The notes beneath the pieces were generated by a model, which was not told the DNA's origin, made no database searches, and was given only the letters and a program-made list of their open reading frames with translations. Positions 27,304 to 36,330 of a stretch of 64,000 nucleotides of DNA are shown here, piece by piece (the stretch's first letter is position 1; every line of letters begins with the position of its first letter). The stretch comes from an uncultured Hellea sp. (lineage in GTDB: Bacteria; Pseudomonadota; Alphaproteobacteria; Caulobacterales; Maricaulaceae). The stretch spans positions 1 to 64,000 of the forward strand of contig CALLMD010000001.1 of NCBI GenBank assembly GCA_938007935.1, given 5' to 3'. The position numbers were made by a program, and so were the translations under genes.

Positions 27304-27987
27304 CTATGCGTCGATGGAATGCGCGAGAACGCGGCTGACATAAGATAGATTCTCCCCGCTTTCGGCAGTCCACTCATTAAACGCGGCTTGTACCGCTTTT
27401 TTAGCTGTTTTTGAGGTGGCTGGTTTATCTATAATACCTGCATGTGTAAGCGCGGCAGTCACATCTTTTGAGAGAATGATACTGGGTACGCCTGAAAACC
27501 GTAGCGCAAAACTGGCTGTATTCGCGCCTAAGTGTGAGCCTTGCTTTTGCAAATAGGTCAGCAAACCAAAATAATCTTCACTTGGCCACTCCCGTATAAA
27601 GCTATCTGCGCTCCCCGCTTGGGCGGCCATGCCCAATATCATCTCCGCATTGCGGGGAACCGTTTTAATTTTGACCGGATTACGCACAATGGCTTTATCA
27701 GATGTCAGACGCTCCATATCATCCATGTCAATCTGAGCGCATTTCCCTGGATCGAAATTCCAAAAAGCCTTTTCAAAACCGTCCCATTTATTCTCGACGA
27801 CAGACCAGTTAAACCCAGCTTGAAAAATGCGTTTTGAGAATTCAGAGAGCCACCGATCGTCAGACTTTGGCGCAGAAACGGCCTCTAAATCTGTTCCGTA
27901 ATAATGAGCGGCTAGTTTTTCGCGAAAGGCGTCCTCACCGCCATAACGGTTCGCCGCGCGTTGGAAGATAGTCTCAAACTTTTCCAT
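27304..27987 (-). CDS. DNA-3-methyladenine glycosylase I-like protein
   Basis: A 227-residue protein of the Tag-type helix-hairpin-helix glycosylase family. The segment SKRIFQAGFNWSVVENKWDG followed by FEKAFWNFD is the conserved Tag core, and IVRNPVKIKTVPRNAEMI also fits. Tag removes 3-methyladenine from alkylated DNA. The zinc-binding Cys/His set of classical Tag is not obvious, so this may be the divergent branch often called 3-methyladenine glycosylase-like. It is convergent with the SDR gene and separated by two bases from the DUF6065 gene upstream on the same strand, suggesting co-transcription. Confidence 0.75.
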   Translation of the reverse strand: MEKFETIFQRAANRYGGEDAFREKLAAHYYGTDLEAVSAPKSDDRWLSEFSKRIFQAGFNWSVVENKWDGFEKAFWNFDPGKCAQIDMDDMERLTSDKAIVRNPVKIKTVPRNAEMILGMAAQAGSADSFIREWPSEDYFGLLTYLQKQGSHLGANTASFALRFSGVPSIILSKDVTAALTHAGIIDKPATSKTAKKAVQAAFNEWTAESGENLSYVSRVLAHSIDA

Positions 27988-27989
27988 AT

Positions 27990-28781
27990 CTACCTTTTAT
28001 CAATGACAGGACGAGGTTTAAAAATTGTCTGATGCGGAGTACCTCCCCCTTCATTACCTTTAGCCTTTACATATTGCGCGTTGTAAACGCCGTCCTGACT
28101 AGGTAATTCTCCACTTGCAGCTGCTTTAGCAATATTTGCTCTTTGAGCGGCGACATTTGCCGCGCGGGCACGCCCAAATTCTGTGACCTCAGCTTTAAAC
28201 CCGGGGTCAGATGACAATGATACAATTTCGAGCTGAGTTTCATCAATCAATGCCAATGGGAACGGCATCACACGGGCAATTGGTTCTCCCTTTTTAAACG
28301 TTACAGGCGTTCCTGAGCGGCTCATTTTCCAATTCACCGTAAAAGGAAAAGGCAGCCAATCCGTACGAACAAACGCATCTAATGGTCTTGCATCATTATG
28401 TTCATGATTGGCCGGGCCACATATATACAGGCCTAGATCAGGGGATGTTTTGAATAAAAACGGTACATACCAAGTCGCGATACCACTTCCAAAATGGGAA
28501 CTTGCCGTAAAGAGACCTCGTTGCTGACATTCGATTTTGATATTTTCAATACGGTCGCCCCCATCCCAAATCATTGAGGTATCGACAGGATTTAATAACT
28601 CCCACCCCATGGTATTTGCGGCCAAAAGCGGAATGCAGCGATATATGTAACCTGCGGGAACATCATCCATCCAATCGCGCCGAGGCGGCGATGGACGAAT
28701 ATGATCTTCAGGAATAATATTTGCGCCGTCAACAACATGGGCGCGAATTGTGTTGGGCGGTATAGTTAAGGGGTCTGTCAT
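27990..28781 (-). CDS. DUF6065 family protein
   Basis: A 263-residue soluble protein that I match to the alphaproteobacterial DUF6065 family. Recognisable segments are AGYIYRCIPLLAANTMGWEL, FGSGIATWYVPFLFKT, WLPFPFTVNWKMSRSG and FKKGEPIARVMPFPL. No signal peptide or membrane helix is visible and the function is unknown. Homologues often lie near oxygenases or transporters. The gene is packed between the glycosylase-like and TlpA-like genes, with three-base gaps at most. Confidence 0.65.
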   Translation of the reverse strand: MTDPLTIPPNTIRAHVVDGANIIPEDHIRPSPPRRDWMDDVPAGYIYRCIPLLAANTMGWELLNPVDTSMIWDGGDRIENIKIECQQRGLFTASSHFGSGIATWYVPFLFKTSPDLGLYICGPANHEHNDARPLDAFVRTDWLPFPFTVNWKMSRSGTPVTFKKGEPIARVMPFPLALIDETQLEIVSLSSDPGFKAEVTEFGRARAANVAAQRANIAKAAASGELPSQDGVYNAQYVKAKGNEGGGTPHQTIFKPRPVIDKR

Positions 28782-28784
28782 AAC

Positions 28785-29369
28785 TTATGGCATTCTCAAA
28801 TTATCAATCAACGCGAAAGCCTCTTTACTTGTCCAATCTACTTCGCCTGAGATACGCGCGATTTCTCGTCCATTTCTATCGTATAGAACTGAAGTTGGGA
28901 GTCCGGGCAGGATTAGCTTTGAACTGAGGCTAAATGTGCCATCATGCCAGCTCTGTAGATTATCTATTTTATTATCGCGAAAAAACATAGCAGCTTCGGC
29001 GGCGGTGCGGTCAAGACTGACGGTGACGACCTCAAAATCGGAGCCGCCTCTTTCGGCTTGTAAAGCATCAAGTGTTGGCATTTCGGCGATGCACGGCGCG
29101 CACCATGTTGCCCACACATTAAGTAATATAACCTTACCTTGATAATCAGAGAGTTTCATCTGCGTCTCATCTGGTAAAAAGAAGCTCATCTTGGGCTGTG
29201 GCGGCGGGCTTTCTAAAACTATCAATTTTTTAAGGCTGTCTTTAGCAAATAGGTCTAAACCCGTTTTCGGCTGAGAGCAGGATTGCACAATCACAAGCAA
29301 TATGGCTAGAAGCCCCACCACAACCATCCCTCGGATGGCATTTGATAGCGATATGAAAGATTTACTCAT
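28785..29369 (-). CDS. TlpA-like membrane-anchored thioredoxin-fold reductase
   Basis: A 194-residue protein. The N-terminus ([19 protein letters not shown]) is a membrane anchor or lipoprotein-like signal ending in SCS. It is followed by a TlpA/ResA thioredoxin domain with the redox motif WCAPC in [17 protein letters not shown], then [14 protein letters not shown] with the cis-Pro. It acts in the periplasm as a thiol-disulfide reductant, often for cytochrome c maturation. The frame is open far upstream, but starts beyond 29369 would run through argH, so ATG at 29369 is taken. That ATG overlaps the divergent argH ATG by two bases. Confidence 0.85.
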   Translation of the reverse strand: MSKSFISLSNAIRGMVVVGLLAILLVIVQSCSQPKTGLDLFAKDSLKKLIVLESPPPQPKMSFFLPDETQMKLSDYQGKVILLNVWATWCAPCIAEMPTLDALQAERGGSDFEVVTVSLDRTAAEAAMFFRDNKIDNLQSWHDGTFSLSSKLILPGLPTSVLYDRNGREIARISGEVDWTSKEAFALIDNLRMP

Positions 29370-30792
29370 GGCGACCAATCCTAAAGCTAAACGTCCTAAA
29401 GCAAAAAGTTCAAAAGGCCAACAGATGTGGGGCGGGCGTTTCAGCGCGTCTCCGGGTGAGCTTATGCAAGCGATTAATGTTTCGATTGATTTTGATAAGC
29501 GCCTTGCCGCCCAAGACATTCGCGGCTCCAAAGCCCATTCGGCCATGCTCGCCGCGCAAGGCATCATCACCAAGAAAGATATGCGCGCCATTCATAAAGG
29601 CCTGAGAGAAATTGAAAAAGAAATCGCGGAAGGGACTTTCCCGTGGTCGCGGGACCTTGAAGATATTCATCTTAATATTGAAAGCCGCCTGAAAGATAAA
29701 ATTGGCGAAGCCGCAGGGCGTCTGCATACGGGCCGCTCACGTAATGACCAAGTCGCAACAGATTTCCGCCTTTGGGTACGCGATCATCTGGACCAATTCG
29801 ATGCCCAGATTGATAAATTACAGCGCGCGCTGCTCGCTCAGGCCGCAGAGAATGCCGATACGATTATGCCCGGCTTTACCCACCTTCAAAGCGCGCAGCC
29901 CGTCACCTTTGGCCATCATATGCTGGCTTATTTAGAGATGTTTGCCCGTGACCGTGCGCGTTTCCAAGATTGCCGTGCGCGTATGAATGAAAGCCCGCTC
30001 GGCGCTGCGGCGCTCGCGGGTACACCCTATCCAATTGACCGTAGAGCCACCGCCAAAGAGCTAGGTTTTGCGCGGCCTATGGCCAATTCGCTTGATGCGG
30101 TCTCGGCGCGCGACTTCGCCCTTGAAGCCCTTAGCGCAGCAAGTATATGCGCCGCGCATTTATCGCGCCTGTCCGAGGAAATCGTGATTTGGACCAGCGC
30201 GCAATTTCAGTTCATCAAACTTACTGATGCCTTCACCACGGGCAGCTCTATCATGCCGCAAAAACGCAATCCCGACGCCGCCGAATTAATTCGCGCTAAA
30301 GTCGGGCGCATTATGGGAGCGCTGACTAGCCTGACGATAGTCATGAAGGGTCTGCCGCTCGCCTATTCCAAAGATATGCAAGAAGACAAAGAACCCGTCT
30401 TTGACGCCTTTGACGCGCTTGATTTGGGGCTCGCCGCGATGGCGGGCATGGTTTCGGATATGCGCCCCAATAAACCCCGCCTCTCAGAGGCGGCTGGCGC
30501 AGCTTATTCTACGGCAACCGACCTTGCTGATTGGCTGGTGCGTAAACTCAATATGCCCTTTCGCGACGCCCATCACGTAACAGGCACCATCGTGGCGCTA
30601 GCCGAGAAGCAAGGTAAAACCTTGGACGAGATGGACTTAGCCGACATGCAAAAGGTCGAGCCTAAAATCACCAAAGACGTCTTTAAAGTCCTCTCCCCCC
30701 TCGCCTCAGCCAAAAGCCGCGTCAGCTATGGCGGCACCGCGCCGCGGGAAGTGAGGAAGCAGGTGAAGAGGTGGCAGAAGGCTTTAAGTTAG
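29368..30792 (+). CDS. argH: Argininosuccinate lyase
   Basis: A 474-residue enzyme of the fumarase/aspartase superfamily that splits argininosuccinate into arginine and fumarate, the last step of arginine synthesis. Clear motifs are [14 protein letters not shown] at the N-terminus, [34 protein letters not shown] and the family signature [12 protein letters not shown] with the catalytic Ser. The first 19 residues ([19 protein letters not shown]) are a basic extension before the usual start. The ATG shares two bases with the divergent TlpA-like start. A second candidate ATG at 29425 would remove the extension. Confidence 0.95.
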   Translation: MATNPKAKRPKAKSSKGQQMWGGRFSASPGELMQAINVSIDFDKRLAAQDIRGSKAHSAMLAAQGIITKKDMRAIHKGLREIEKEIAEGTFPWSRDLEDIHLNIESRLKDKIGEAAGRLHTGRSRNDQVATDFRLWVRDHLDQFDAQIDKLQRALLAQAAENADTIMPGFTHLQSAQPVTFGHHMLAYLEMFARDRARFQDCRARMNESPLGAAALAGTPYPIDRRATAKELGFARPMANSLDAVSARDFALEALSAASICAAHLSRLSEEIVIWTSAQFQFIKLTDAFTTGSSIMPQKRNPDAAELIRAKVGRIMGALTSLTIVMKGLPLAYSKDMQEDKEPVFDAFDALDLGLAAMAGMVSDMRPNKPRLSEAAGAAYSTATDLADWLVRKLNMPFRDAHHVTGTIVALAEKQGKTLDEMDLADMQKVEPKITKDVFKVLSPLASAKSRVSYGGTAPREVRKQVKRWQKALS

Positions 30793-31538
30793 CCGCACTC
30801 CCGAGCCGCTGCACCAAGGACGTCCATAACCCGCTTGGCGGCGTCTCCGTCATCAAGTGATTTCTTGATTGTATTGGCTTTCCATTTCATCACCCAAGCG
30901 CTGGCTTCATTATCCCATTCTGTATTGAGGGCGAGGTCGTCTCCATCTGCGCGGATGAGAATGCGCATGAGGCGGTCTTTCTTGGAGCCTAATGACTTCG
31001 ATGTCGCATAGTCTTTGTTATCAGCAGCAATAAAGACGGGAATATCGCTCTCGCCAAATGTCATTGACAGCGCGCAAACTTTATTCTCATGCCCGCCGAA
31101 ATTCGCCGTCCAAAAGACACGTGTTTTCATTGTGTCAGGCGGGGTTGCGGGCATCATCGTGACGGCTTTAAATGCGGCTTCTGCTGCTTGGTCAAAAGCA
31201 CGTTGGTTAGGCGCGGCGATCACAAGACGGTTGATAATATCAGATGTGCCCTCTTTCACCGAAGATGCGCCCGATTTTACCGTATCTGTCACGGCTTCGG
31301 CGGCATTGCCGACGGCGCGGGCGGGCGCTGTCACCACTTTATAAATCGTGGAGCCAACAAAAATAATGAGCCCAAGAGAGACCGCAATCGCAATCCATTT
31401 GACCGCGCTAAAGGCGTTATTGGCCGTATCAGCAACGCTGGTCACAGACTCGCGCACTTGATTGGCTTTGCCTAAAACCTCAGCAGCTTTTTTGGTGGGT
31501 TTGTCTTTTATAGGTTTATTTTCGGGTGTTTCGTTCAT
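30789..31538 (-). CDS. Membrane-anchored protein of unknown function
   Basis: A 249-residue protein I do not recognise. Residues 1-45 are charged and hydrophilic, a single membrane helix lies at about 46-66 ([19 protein letters not shown]), and then an Ala/Ser/Val-rich stretch (about 75-100) could be an amphipathic linker. The C-terminal 140 residues form a soluble domain with alternating hydrophobic strands ([20 protein letters not shown]). Its last codons overlap the convergent argH end by four bases. Its start overlaps the stop of the DUF1289 gene, so the two are probably co-expressed. Confidence 0.7.
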   Translation of the reverse strand: MNETPENKPIKDKPTKKAAEVLGKANQVRESVTSVADTANNAFSAVKWIAIAVSLGLIIFVGSTIYKVVTAPARAVGNAAEAVTDTVKSGASSVKEGTSDIINRLVIAAPNQRAFDQAAEAAFKAVTMMPATPPDTMKTRVFWTANFGGHENKVCALSMTFGESDIPVFIAADNKDYATSKSLGSKKDRLMRILIRADGDDLALNTEWDNEASAWVMKWKANTIKKSLDDGDAAKRVMDVLGAAARECG

Positions 31539-31723
31539 AATTTTGAAGTATTCAACTTTGTAAGCCTGTCTTCAAGCTCTGTCATAACAAAGGCGCGTTT
31601 GGCCGGACTATAGCGCGTCCACATGGCGATTTCTTCGCGCGAACGCCCGCACCCTTTGCAAAGGCCATGCTCAAGATCGAGTTCACAGATTAGCTTGCAG
31701 GGGCTTTGAATGTCTGGGGTCAT
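31535..31723 (-). CDS. DUF1289 domain-containing small Cys-rich protein
   Basis: A 62-residue protein whose core CKLICELDLEHGLCKGCGRS followed by REEIAMWTRYSP matches DUF1289. The four cysteines (C-x3-C, then C-x2-C) suggest a small metal site. Function is unknown. ATG at 31723 is used; a GTG at 31735 is equally possible, since neither has a good ribosome site. The stop overlaps the next gene by four bases (ATGA). Confidence 0.85.
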   Translation of the reverse strand: MTPDIQSPCKLICELDLEHGLCKGCGRSREEIAMWTRYSPAKRAFVMTELEDRLTKLNTSKL

Positions 31724-31753
31724 ATTTAGGGTCACTTATAAAACTCAATCATT

Positions 31754-31883
31754 GTCATTCCGCCGCGCAGCATTGCTGCGCCCGGAACCCATGCCTTGAA
31801 TTCCCGTCTAAACGCTATGTCGGAATCTGTCCCAATATATAGGTATGGGCACCGGGCAATCCTACGGATTGCAGCGGTGTGAC
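31754..31883. repeat. Composite palindromic intergenic repeat, copy 1
   Basis: Two imperfect hairpin arms face each other. The left arm starts GTCATTCCGCCGCGCAGC and ends CCCGGAACCCATGCC; the right arm, read in reverse, starts GTCACACCGCTGCAATCC and ends GCCCGGTGCCCATACC. Each arm has its own inner stem. A second copy lies at 51870-51985. This looks like a REP-like mobile repeat of the kind common in alphaproteobacterial intergenic DNA. Confidence 0.75.
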
Positions 31884-31885
31884 AG

Positions 31886-33037
31886 CTAATTTGCATCCCA
31901 GCCCCGGTCAGTCATGAGATAGGTCGCGAAGCTCGCGAGCCAGTGACTGCCTGAATAATGTTCATCACTTACGGCGGCCACGCCCGTATCAGCGTGAATT
32001 TTCGCCGCGGCGACAAGTGAGGCCTTGCGGGCATCTCCTTCCGGCAAAGCACGCGCAATGTTATAAAGGTTCCATGCCCGTGAGGAGTTAACCCCGTCAA
32101 GGTGAACCAATTTCCCGTCGCTAGCATCGGTCACAATGCCCGGCGCAAGCCAGTCACCAGATCCATCCGTGGGAATGCTCGGCATAAATTTTGTCAGCCA
32201 ATCCGAAAATTCGCCTTGAGAAAAAATCCGGCGCATAAGGTCAGCTTCCATCAAGCAAGGCGATAGAAAATCTTCTCCGCTAGGTTCATAGGCCAATGGA
32301 CAATTCACATCATCTTTGTGAAAGGCCAGAGAACGCTCGATAATTAAGCGCTCCATGTCTTTATCACCCGCGATGCGCGCCCAATCGAGCATCAAGCCAA
32401 AAGCAAAAGCGCTTTGATTATGTGTCCCCAGACGAATGGGGTAAGCCAGCTTGGGAAGCCACGCCTTAAGACTATCAGCAATATCTGTCTCAAGCGGCTT
32501 AAGCGTACCTAGCCAAAGCTTGGCTTGGGGGTTATCCCATTCACGTAATTCTGCGGTTAGTTGTAAATACCAAGCGACGCCATAAGGGCGCTCCCATGAT
32601 CCGCGGGCTGGACGCGCAAAGTTAGCGACCTCGCCAGCCATATTCTCGGCGGTGAAACTTTGATTAAGTTTTGCAATCGCCGCTGCTCGCCACGGCGCAT
32701 CTTGCGGCCCAACGCGTAACAGCCTGACCAAAAGCCAGTGACCGTGAACGGAACTGTGCCAATCAAAGCAGCCATAAAAAGCAGGGAATATATCTTTAGG
32801 GCGGCCAATTGCTTCTGCGGTATCCGTCGTGCGCGAAATTTTATTAGGAAATTCCTGATGCACACAGGCCAGCGCAAGCGCCGAAAACCGATCTGCTAGC
32901 TCTGGCGCAATCTGAGTTGGATATTCCAGCGCCGCTGTTGAAACAGCTGGCAAGTCTATTGACGCTGGCCCCATTTCTTGGGCGGAACAGGCCATTACGA
33001 GAATTGAGGTCAGAGCGGTGAGATAAAGCGTTTTCAT
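31886..33037 (-). CDS. DUF2891 family lipoprotein
   Basis: A 383-residue protein starting with a lipoprotein signal; the lipobox VMAC puts the lipidated Cys at residue 17. The mature part matches DUF2891: ALACVHQEFPNKISRTTDTA, FPAFYGCFDWHSSVHGHWLL and HYSGSHWLASFATYLMT. The family is predicted to have an alpha/alpha-toroid fold like some glycan-active enzymes, but its function is not established. It is probably anchored in the periplasm or outer membrane. It stands alone on the minus strand between an intergenic repeat and a pair of secreted paralogues. Confidence 0.85.
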   Translation of the reverse strand: MKTLYLTALTSILVMACSAQEMGPASIDLPAVSTAALEYPTQIAPELADRFSALALACVHQEFPNKISRTTDTAEAIGRPKDIFPAFYGCFDWHSSVHGHWLLVRLLRVGPQDAPWRAAAIAKLNQSFTAENMAGEVANFARPARGSWERPYGVAWYLQLTAELREWDNPQAKLWLGTLKPLETDIADSLKAWLPKLAYPIRLGTHNQSAFAFGLMLDWARIAGDKDMERLIIERSLAFHKDDVNCPLAYEPSGEDFLSPCLMEADLMRRIFSQGEFSDWLTKFMPSIPTDGSGDWLAPGIVTDASDGKLVHLDGVNSSRAWNLYNIARALPEGDARKASLVAAAKIHADTGVAAVSDEHYSGSHWLASFATYLMTDRGWDAN

Positions 33038-33072
33038 AGCCTTAAACTAACCTTTAAAGAGGCAGATGCAAA

Positions 33073-33858
33073 TTATTCCGTAATCGTATTCGCCGTATCA
33101 GCTTTTGCCTCAAGTTCAGCTTGCGCCTTGGCAATATCTTTATCACTAATTTTGAAGTTCGCTTCTAAAATATACTCACCTTCAATTAATACAGTATCAG
33201 CCTTAGTCGCTTTTATATCTTTAAGTTTATAAAAGTGAGCTTTGCCGAGTTTAGCAGGCATTGGCGTTTTTACATCAACGCCATTTTTGACAAACCTAAT
33301 CCTTGGTTGCGCGCCATCCTCATCTTTCGGTTTTACCATAAGCGTTTTTAAACTCGGAACAACAAAGCCAAGACCGCCAGGCGCCAACCCTTTCATAATT
33401 TTCGAGCCGTCTTTGGCCCCTTCATAAATATCAGCCATAGCATGGGAGCCGCCACCATCAGGGTAGAGAAATTTGAAACTCATATTCGCTTGGGTGGAAT
33501 CTTCACCGTCATCTATCGATACTTGTCCATTTACTAATTTGCATAATTCCCCGTCTTTATTAAAGGCAACCGCTTTTTCTAAACCTAACACGCGGCCATC
33601 TTTGTCGAGATTCAAGATAACTTTTTCGTCTTCATAACGATATAGAAGCCCTGTCGGCTCAGGGTAATCCCCTATAGCTTTTAGACTTAGATTAAGGTCT
33701 ACATTTATCTTATCTACGAGTTCTGCTTTGGGCGCATGGAAGCTTTTAACAACATTGATAATGTCTTTCGCTTTGGTGCAATCATCTTTGGCAAAAGCCG
33801 TCACTGGCAAACATAAGCTCATAACGCATCCAGCAATGATTTTACTTTTCATTTTCAT
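33073..33858 (-). CDS. Secreted protein of unknown function, paralogue of the next gene
   Basis: A 261-residue protein with a signal peptide (IIAGCVMSLCLPVTAFA). The mature part has no family I recognise. It shares the segment YEGAKDGSKIMKGLAPGGLG with KKGAKDGKKFYKKMIPAAAR of the neighbouring protein, each followed by a strand containing a conserved Lys-x-L pattern, so the two are probably distant paralogues. The C-terminus is an Ala/Lys/Glu-rich helix. ATG at 33858 follows a GAGAAGAGAAAG stretch; ATG at 33852 is equally possible. It overlaps the end of the upstream gene. Confidence 0.7.
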   Translation of the reverse strand: MKMKSKIIAGCVMSLCLPVTAFAKDDCTKAKDIINVVKSFHAPKAELVDKINVDLNLSLKAIGDYPEPTGLLYRYEDEKVILNLDKDGRVLGLEKAVAFNKDGELCKLVNGQVSIDDGEDSTQANMSFKFLYPDGGGSHAMADIYEGAKDGSKIMKGLAPGGLGFVVPSLKTLMVKPKDEDGAQPRIRFVKNGVDVKTPMPAKLGKAHFYKLKDIKATKADTVLIEGEYILEANFKISDKDIAKAQAELEAKADTANTITE

Positions 33859-34624
33859 CTTTCTCTTCTCCCCAGCCAAAACGCTTCATGGTTTTGACAC
33901 TTACCGTGGGCTGTAATTGATAAGTCCCGCCTTTGATCAGCAGCGCAGATGCCCCCATGTCTTTCAGTTCATCCAGTGACAGAACATGCATATCTTTGAA
34001 AAGCTTAGGCGTGATGGCAATTTCTGTTTCACCAATACGGGCAAAGATTTGTGAGGTCAGACGAAAATCATCATAGCGCACCGCCAAATATTTTGTATCG
34101 GGCATAAACATACGCGCTGCGGCGGGGATCATTTTTTTATAAAACTTCTTCCCGTCTTTGGCCCCTTTTTTAAGCTCTGCAATCTCGTGCTGTCCTGACC
34201 GATTATGAAAAAGTGGTGATAATCCCATTTCAAAATAAAGCCCTTCATCATTTTGCGGACGGCCTGCTCGCGCCTTATCCGTCACACAAATTTCTCCTTT
34301 CGCATTCGCCATCGCGGTCTCTAAAAAGGTTGGTGTCGCGCCAGAGGGTTTTTCAATCGGAAGGTCAATTTCCGCACGACTGGTTTTGATAAAAAAACGC
34401 TGTGGCCAATCACCACCATCCTTGATTAAAAATTTCGGCTTGAGGCTAACATCGACAACATCACGACGAGAGGCATCAACTTCACCAAGTTTTTCGACAA
34501 GCTTAGGCACATGTTTGGCCGGAAAACAAAAAACCTCGCCGCGTAATTTAGGCTCGGCCTGCGCCGCTTGGGAAGTACCAAGTGAGAGGAAGATGGCCGT
34601 TAAAAAAGAGAGCTGAATTTTCAT
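33842..34624 (-). CDS. Secreted protein of unknown function, paralogue of the preceding entry
   Basis: A 260-residue protein with a signal peptide (MKIQLSFLTAIFLSLGTSQA, cleavage near AAQA). The mature domain is rich in strands and basic residues: RGEVFCFPAKHVPKLVEKLG, FFIKTSRAEIDLPIEK, GAKDGKKFYKKMIPAAARMF. The C-terminus is charged and ends KDENEK. ATG at 34624 begins the signal peptide and is more credible than starts further upstream. It overlaps the downstream paralogue by 17 bases, so the two form an operon. No function can be named. Confidence 0.7.
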   Translation of the reverse strand: MKIQLSFLTAIFLSLGTSQAAQAEPKLRGEVFCFPAKHVPKLVEKLGEVDASRRDVVDVSLKPKFLIKDGGDWPQRFFIKTSRAEIDLPIEKPSGATPTFLETAMANAKGEICVTDKARAGRPQNDEGLYFEMGLSPLFHNRSGQHEIAELKKGAKDGKKFYKKMIPAAARMFMPDTKYLAVRYDDFRLTSQIFARIGETEIAITPKLFKDMHVLSLDELKDMGASALLIKGGTYQLQPTVSVKTMKRFGWGEEKDENEK

Positions 34625-34754
34625 ACACCAATTAAGCCAAAATTTTAAGCTCCCATCCAGTGACAAGTTTGTCATTTATCAGTCAATTTCACAAAGGTGA
34701 CTCGACGTAAGGATTTTTCCCTTTTACAAGGCCCTTTCATTCATGGAGCTTGAA

Positions 34755-34988
34755 ATGAAACGCCGCCAGTTACCCCTTCGTCTTATTAGCCTAACCCTAA
34801 TAGCAGGTTTTGCCTTATCTGCATGCGGGATTCGCGGCGATCTTAAAACGCCGCCGCCGCTATGGGGCGAGGACATACGCACTGACGCCCAAAAAGCAGA
34901 GGTCGAGCGCGCCAAGGCCGAGCGAGCAAAACGCGCAGCGGATAAAGCAGCTAGAGAGGCTAAAAAAGCTGCAGACGCACAAAAATAA
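34755..34988 (+). CDS. lptM: LptM-like small lipoprotein
   Basis: A 77-residue lipoprotein. After a short basic start it has a signal with lipobox LSAC and the LptM (YifL) family core CGIRGDLKTPPPLWG, followed by a coiled, highly charged Ala/Lys/Glu tail. LptM assists assembly of the LptD/E lipopolysaccharide translocon in Escherichia coli. Its place directly before lysA is conserved. The second ATG (34755) is chosen because GGAG lies eight bases upstream; the first, at 34743, overlaps that site. The long charged tail is more extended than in the enterobacterial protein. Confidence 0.85.
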   Translation: MKRRQLPLRLISLTLIAGFALSACGIRGDLKTPPPLWGEDIRTDAQKAEVERAKAERAKRAADKAAREAKKAADAQK

Positions 34989-34991
34989 ACC

Positions 34992-36257
34992 ATGCGTCAT
35001 TTTGATTTCATAAACGGCGAAATGTTTGCCGAAGACGTTCCCTTGCGTAAAATCGCGCAAGAGGTCGGCACGCCTTGCTATGTCTATTCAACCGCTACCT
35101 TTGAGCGCCATTACAATGTTTTTGCCGATAGCTTTAAGGGCATAGACGCCTTGGTGGCCTATTCCGTCAAAGCTAATTCAAATATTGGCGTGCTGGCAAC
35201 GCTTGCTAAACTTGGGGCGGGCGCCGATGTCGTCAGCGGCGGAGAGCTAGCCCGAGCTTTAACGGCAGGGATTGCAGGATCGAAAATTGTCTTCTCTGGC
35301 GTGGGAAAAACAGCTGAGGAGATGAAAGCCGGGCTAAGAGCGGGCATTCGCGTCTTTAATGTCGAGAGCTTACCTGAACTTTACGTGCTGAACGATGCCG
35401 CGAAAGAGCTCGGCGTCATAGCCCCAATTGCCTTTCGCGTGAACCCCGATGTCACAGCAGGCGGCCATGAAAAAATCAGTACAGGTAAAAAAGAGAACAA
35501 ATTTGGCATTGCGTGGTCACAAGCTGAACAGGCCTATGCTGAGGCGGCGAGCCTTTCCCATATCAAAGTTGTCGGCGTTGATGTTCACATTGGCAGCCAA
35601 ATAGATGAGCTCGCCCCTTTCGAAGCCGCCATCGCTAAATGTAAAGACCTTATATCCCGCTTACGCGCGCAAGGCCATATTATTGACAGTTTTGATATTG
35701 GCGGCGGCCTTGGCATTCCTTATGGCAATAATAGCAAAACGCCCCCGCCACCGGCCGAATATGGCGCGATGGTCAAAAGACTTACGGCCAATATGGATGT
35801 CCAGATGATATTTGAGCCCGGGCGTATGATTGCAGGCAATGCAGGGGTTTTACTCTCAAAAGTGCTCTATGTGAAAAAAGGCGAAGACCGCAGCTTTCTC
35901 ATTGTTGACGCGGCTATGAATGATTTAATTCGTCCCGCGCTCTATGAGGCCTATCACGAGATAGAGCCTGTCAAAGCCCCCGGCGCGGCCTATTCGGAAA
36001 TGACCTATGATGTGGTGGGCCCTATTTGCGAAAGCGGCGATACTTTTACAAAATCACGTGATCTACCTGAAATGGAAGCGGGCGATCTTATCGTGATGCA
36101 TTCTACCGGCGCTTATGGCGCGGCGCAATCCAGCCAATATAATACGCGCCCCCTCGTGCCAGAAGTTATGGTCAAGGGAGACCGTTTTGAGGTCATTCGC
36201 GAGCGCCCCGCAATCGAAGACATATTACGAACTGAGCGCCTTCCGAGCTGGCTTTAA
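34992..36257 (+). CDS. lysA: Diaminopimelate decarboxylase
   Basis: A 421-residue PLP enzyme of the alanine racemase-fold decarboxylase family that converts meso-diaminopimelate to lysine. The PLP lysine lies in YSVKANSNIGVL; HIGSQI, the glycine loop FDIGGGLGIPY, EPGRMIAGNAG and GPICESGDTF supply phosphate- and substrate-binding residues. It begins three bases after the lptM stop, so it is co-transcribed with that gene. Length is normal. Confidence 0.96.
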   Translation: MRHFDFINGEMFAEDVPLRKIAQEVGTPCYVYSTATFERHYNVFADSFKGIDALVAYSVKANSNIGVLATLAKLGAGADVVSGGELARALTAGIAGSKIVFSGVGKTAEEMKAGLRAGIRVFNVESLPELYVLNDAAKELGVIAPIAFRVNPDVTAGGHEKISTGKKENKFGIAWSQAEQAYAEAASLSHIKVVGVDVHIGSQIDELAPFEAAIAKCKDLISRLRAQGHIIDSFDIGGGLGIPYGNNSKTPPPPAEYGAMVKRLTANMDVQMIFEPGRMIAGNAGVLLSKVLYVKKGEDRSFLIVDAAMNDLIRPALYEAYHEIEPVKAPGAAYSEMTYDVVGPICESGDTFTKSRDLPEMEAGDLIVMHSTGAYGAAQSSQYNTRPLVPEVMVKGDRFEVIRERPAIEDILRTERLPSWL

Positions 36258-36330
36258 GAGAGCTGTAATTTTTACAAGATATCACGTAAATTTAACGCGA
36301 CAGAAAATTCTTCTGCGTTATAGTTTTTAA

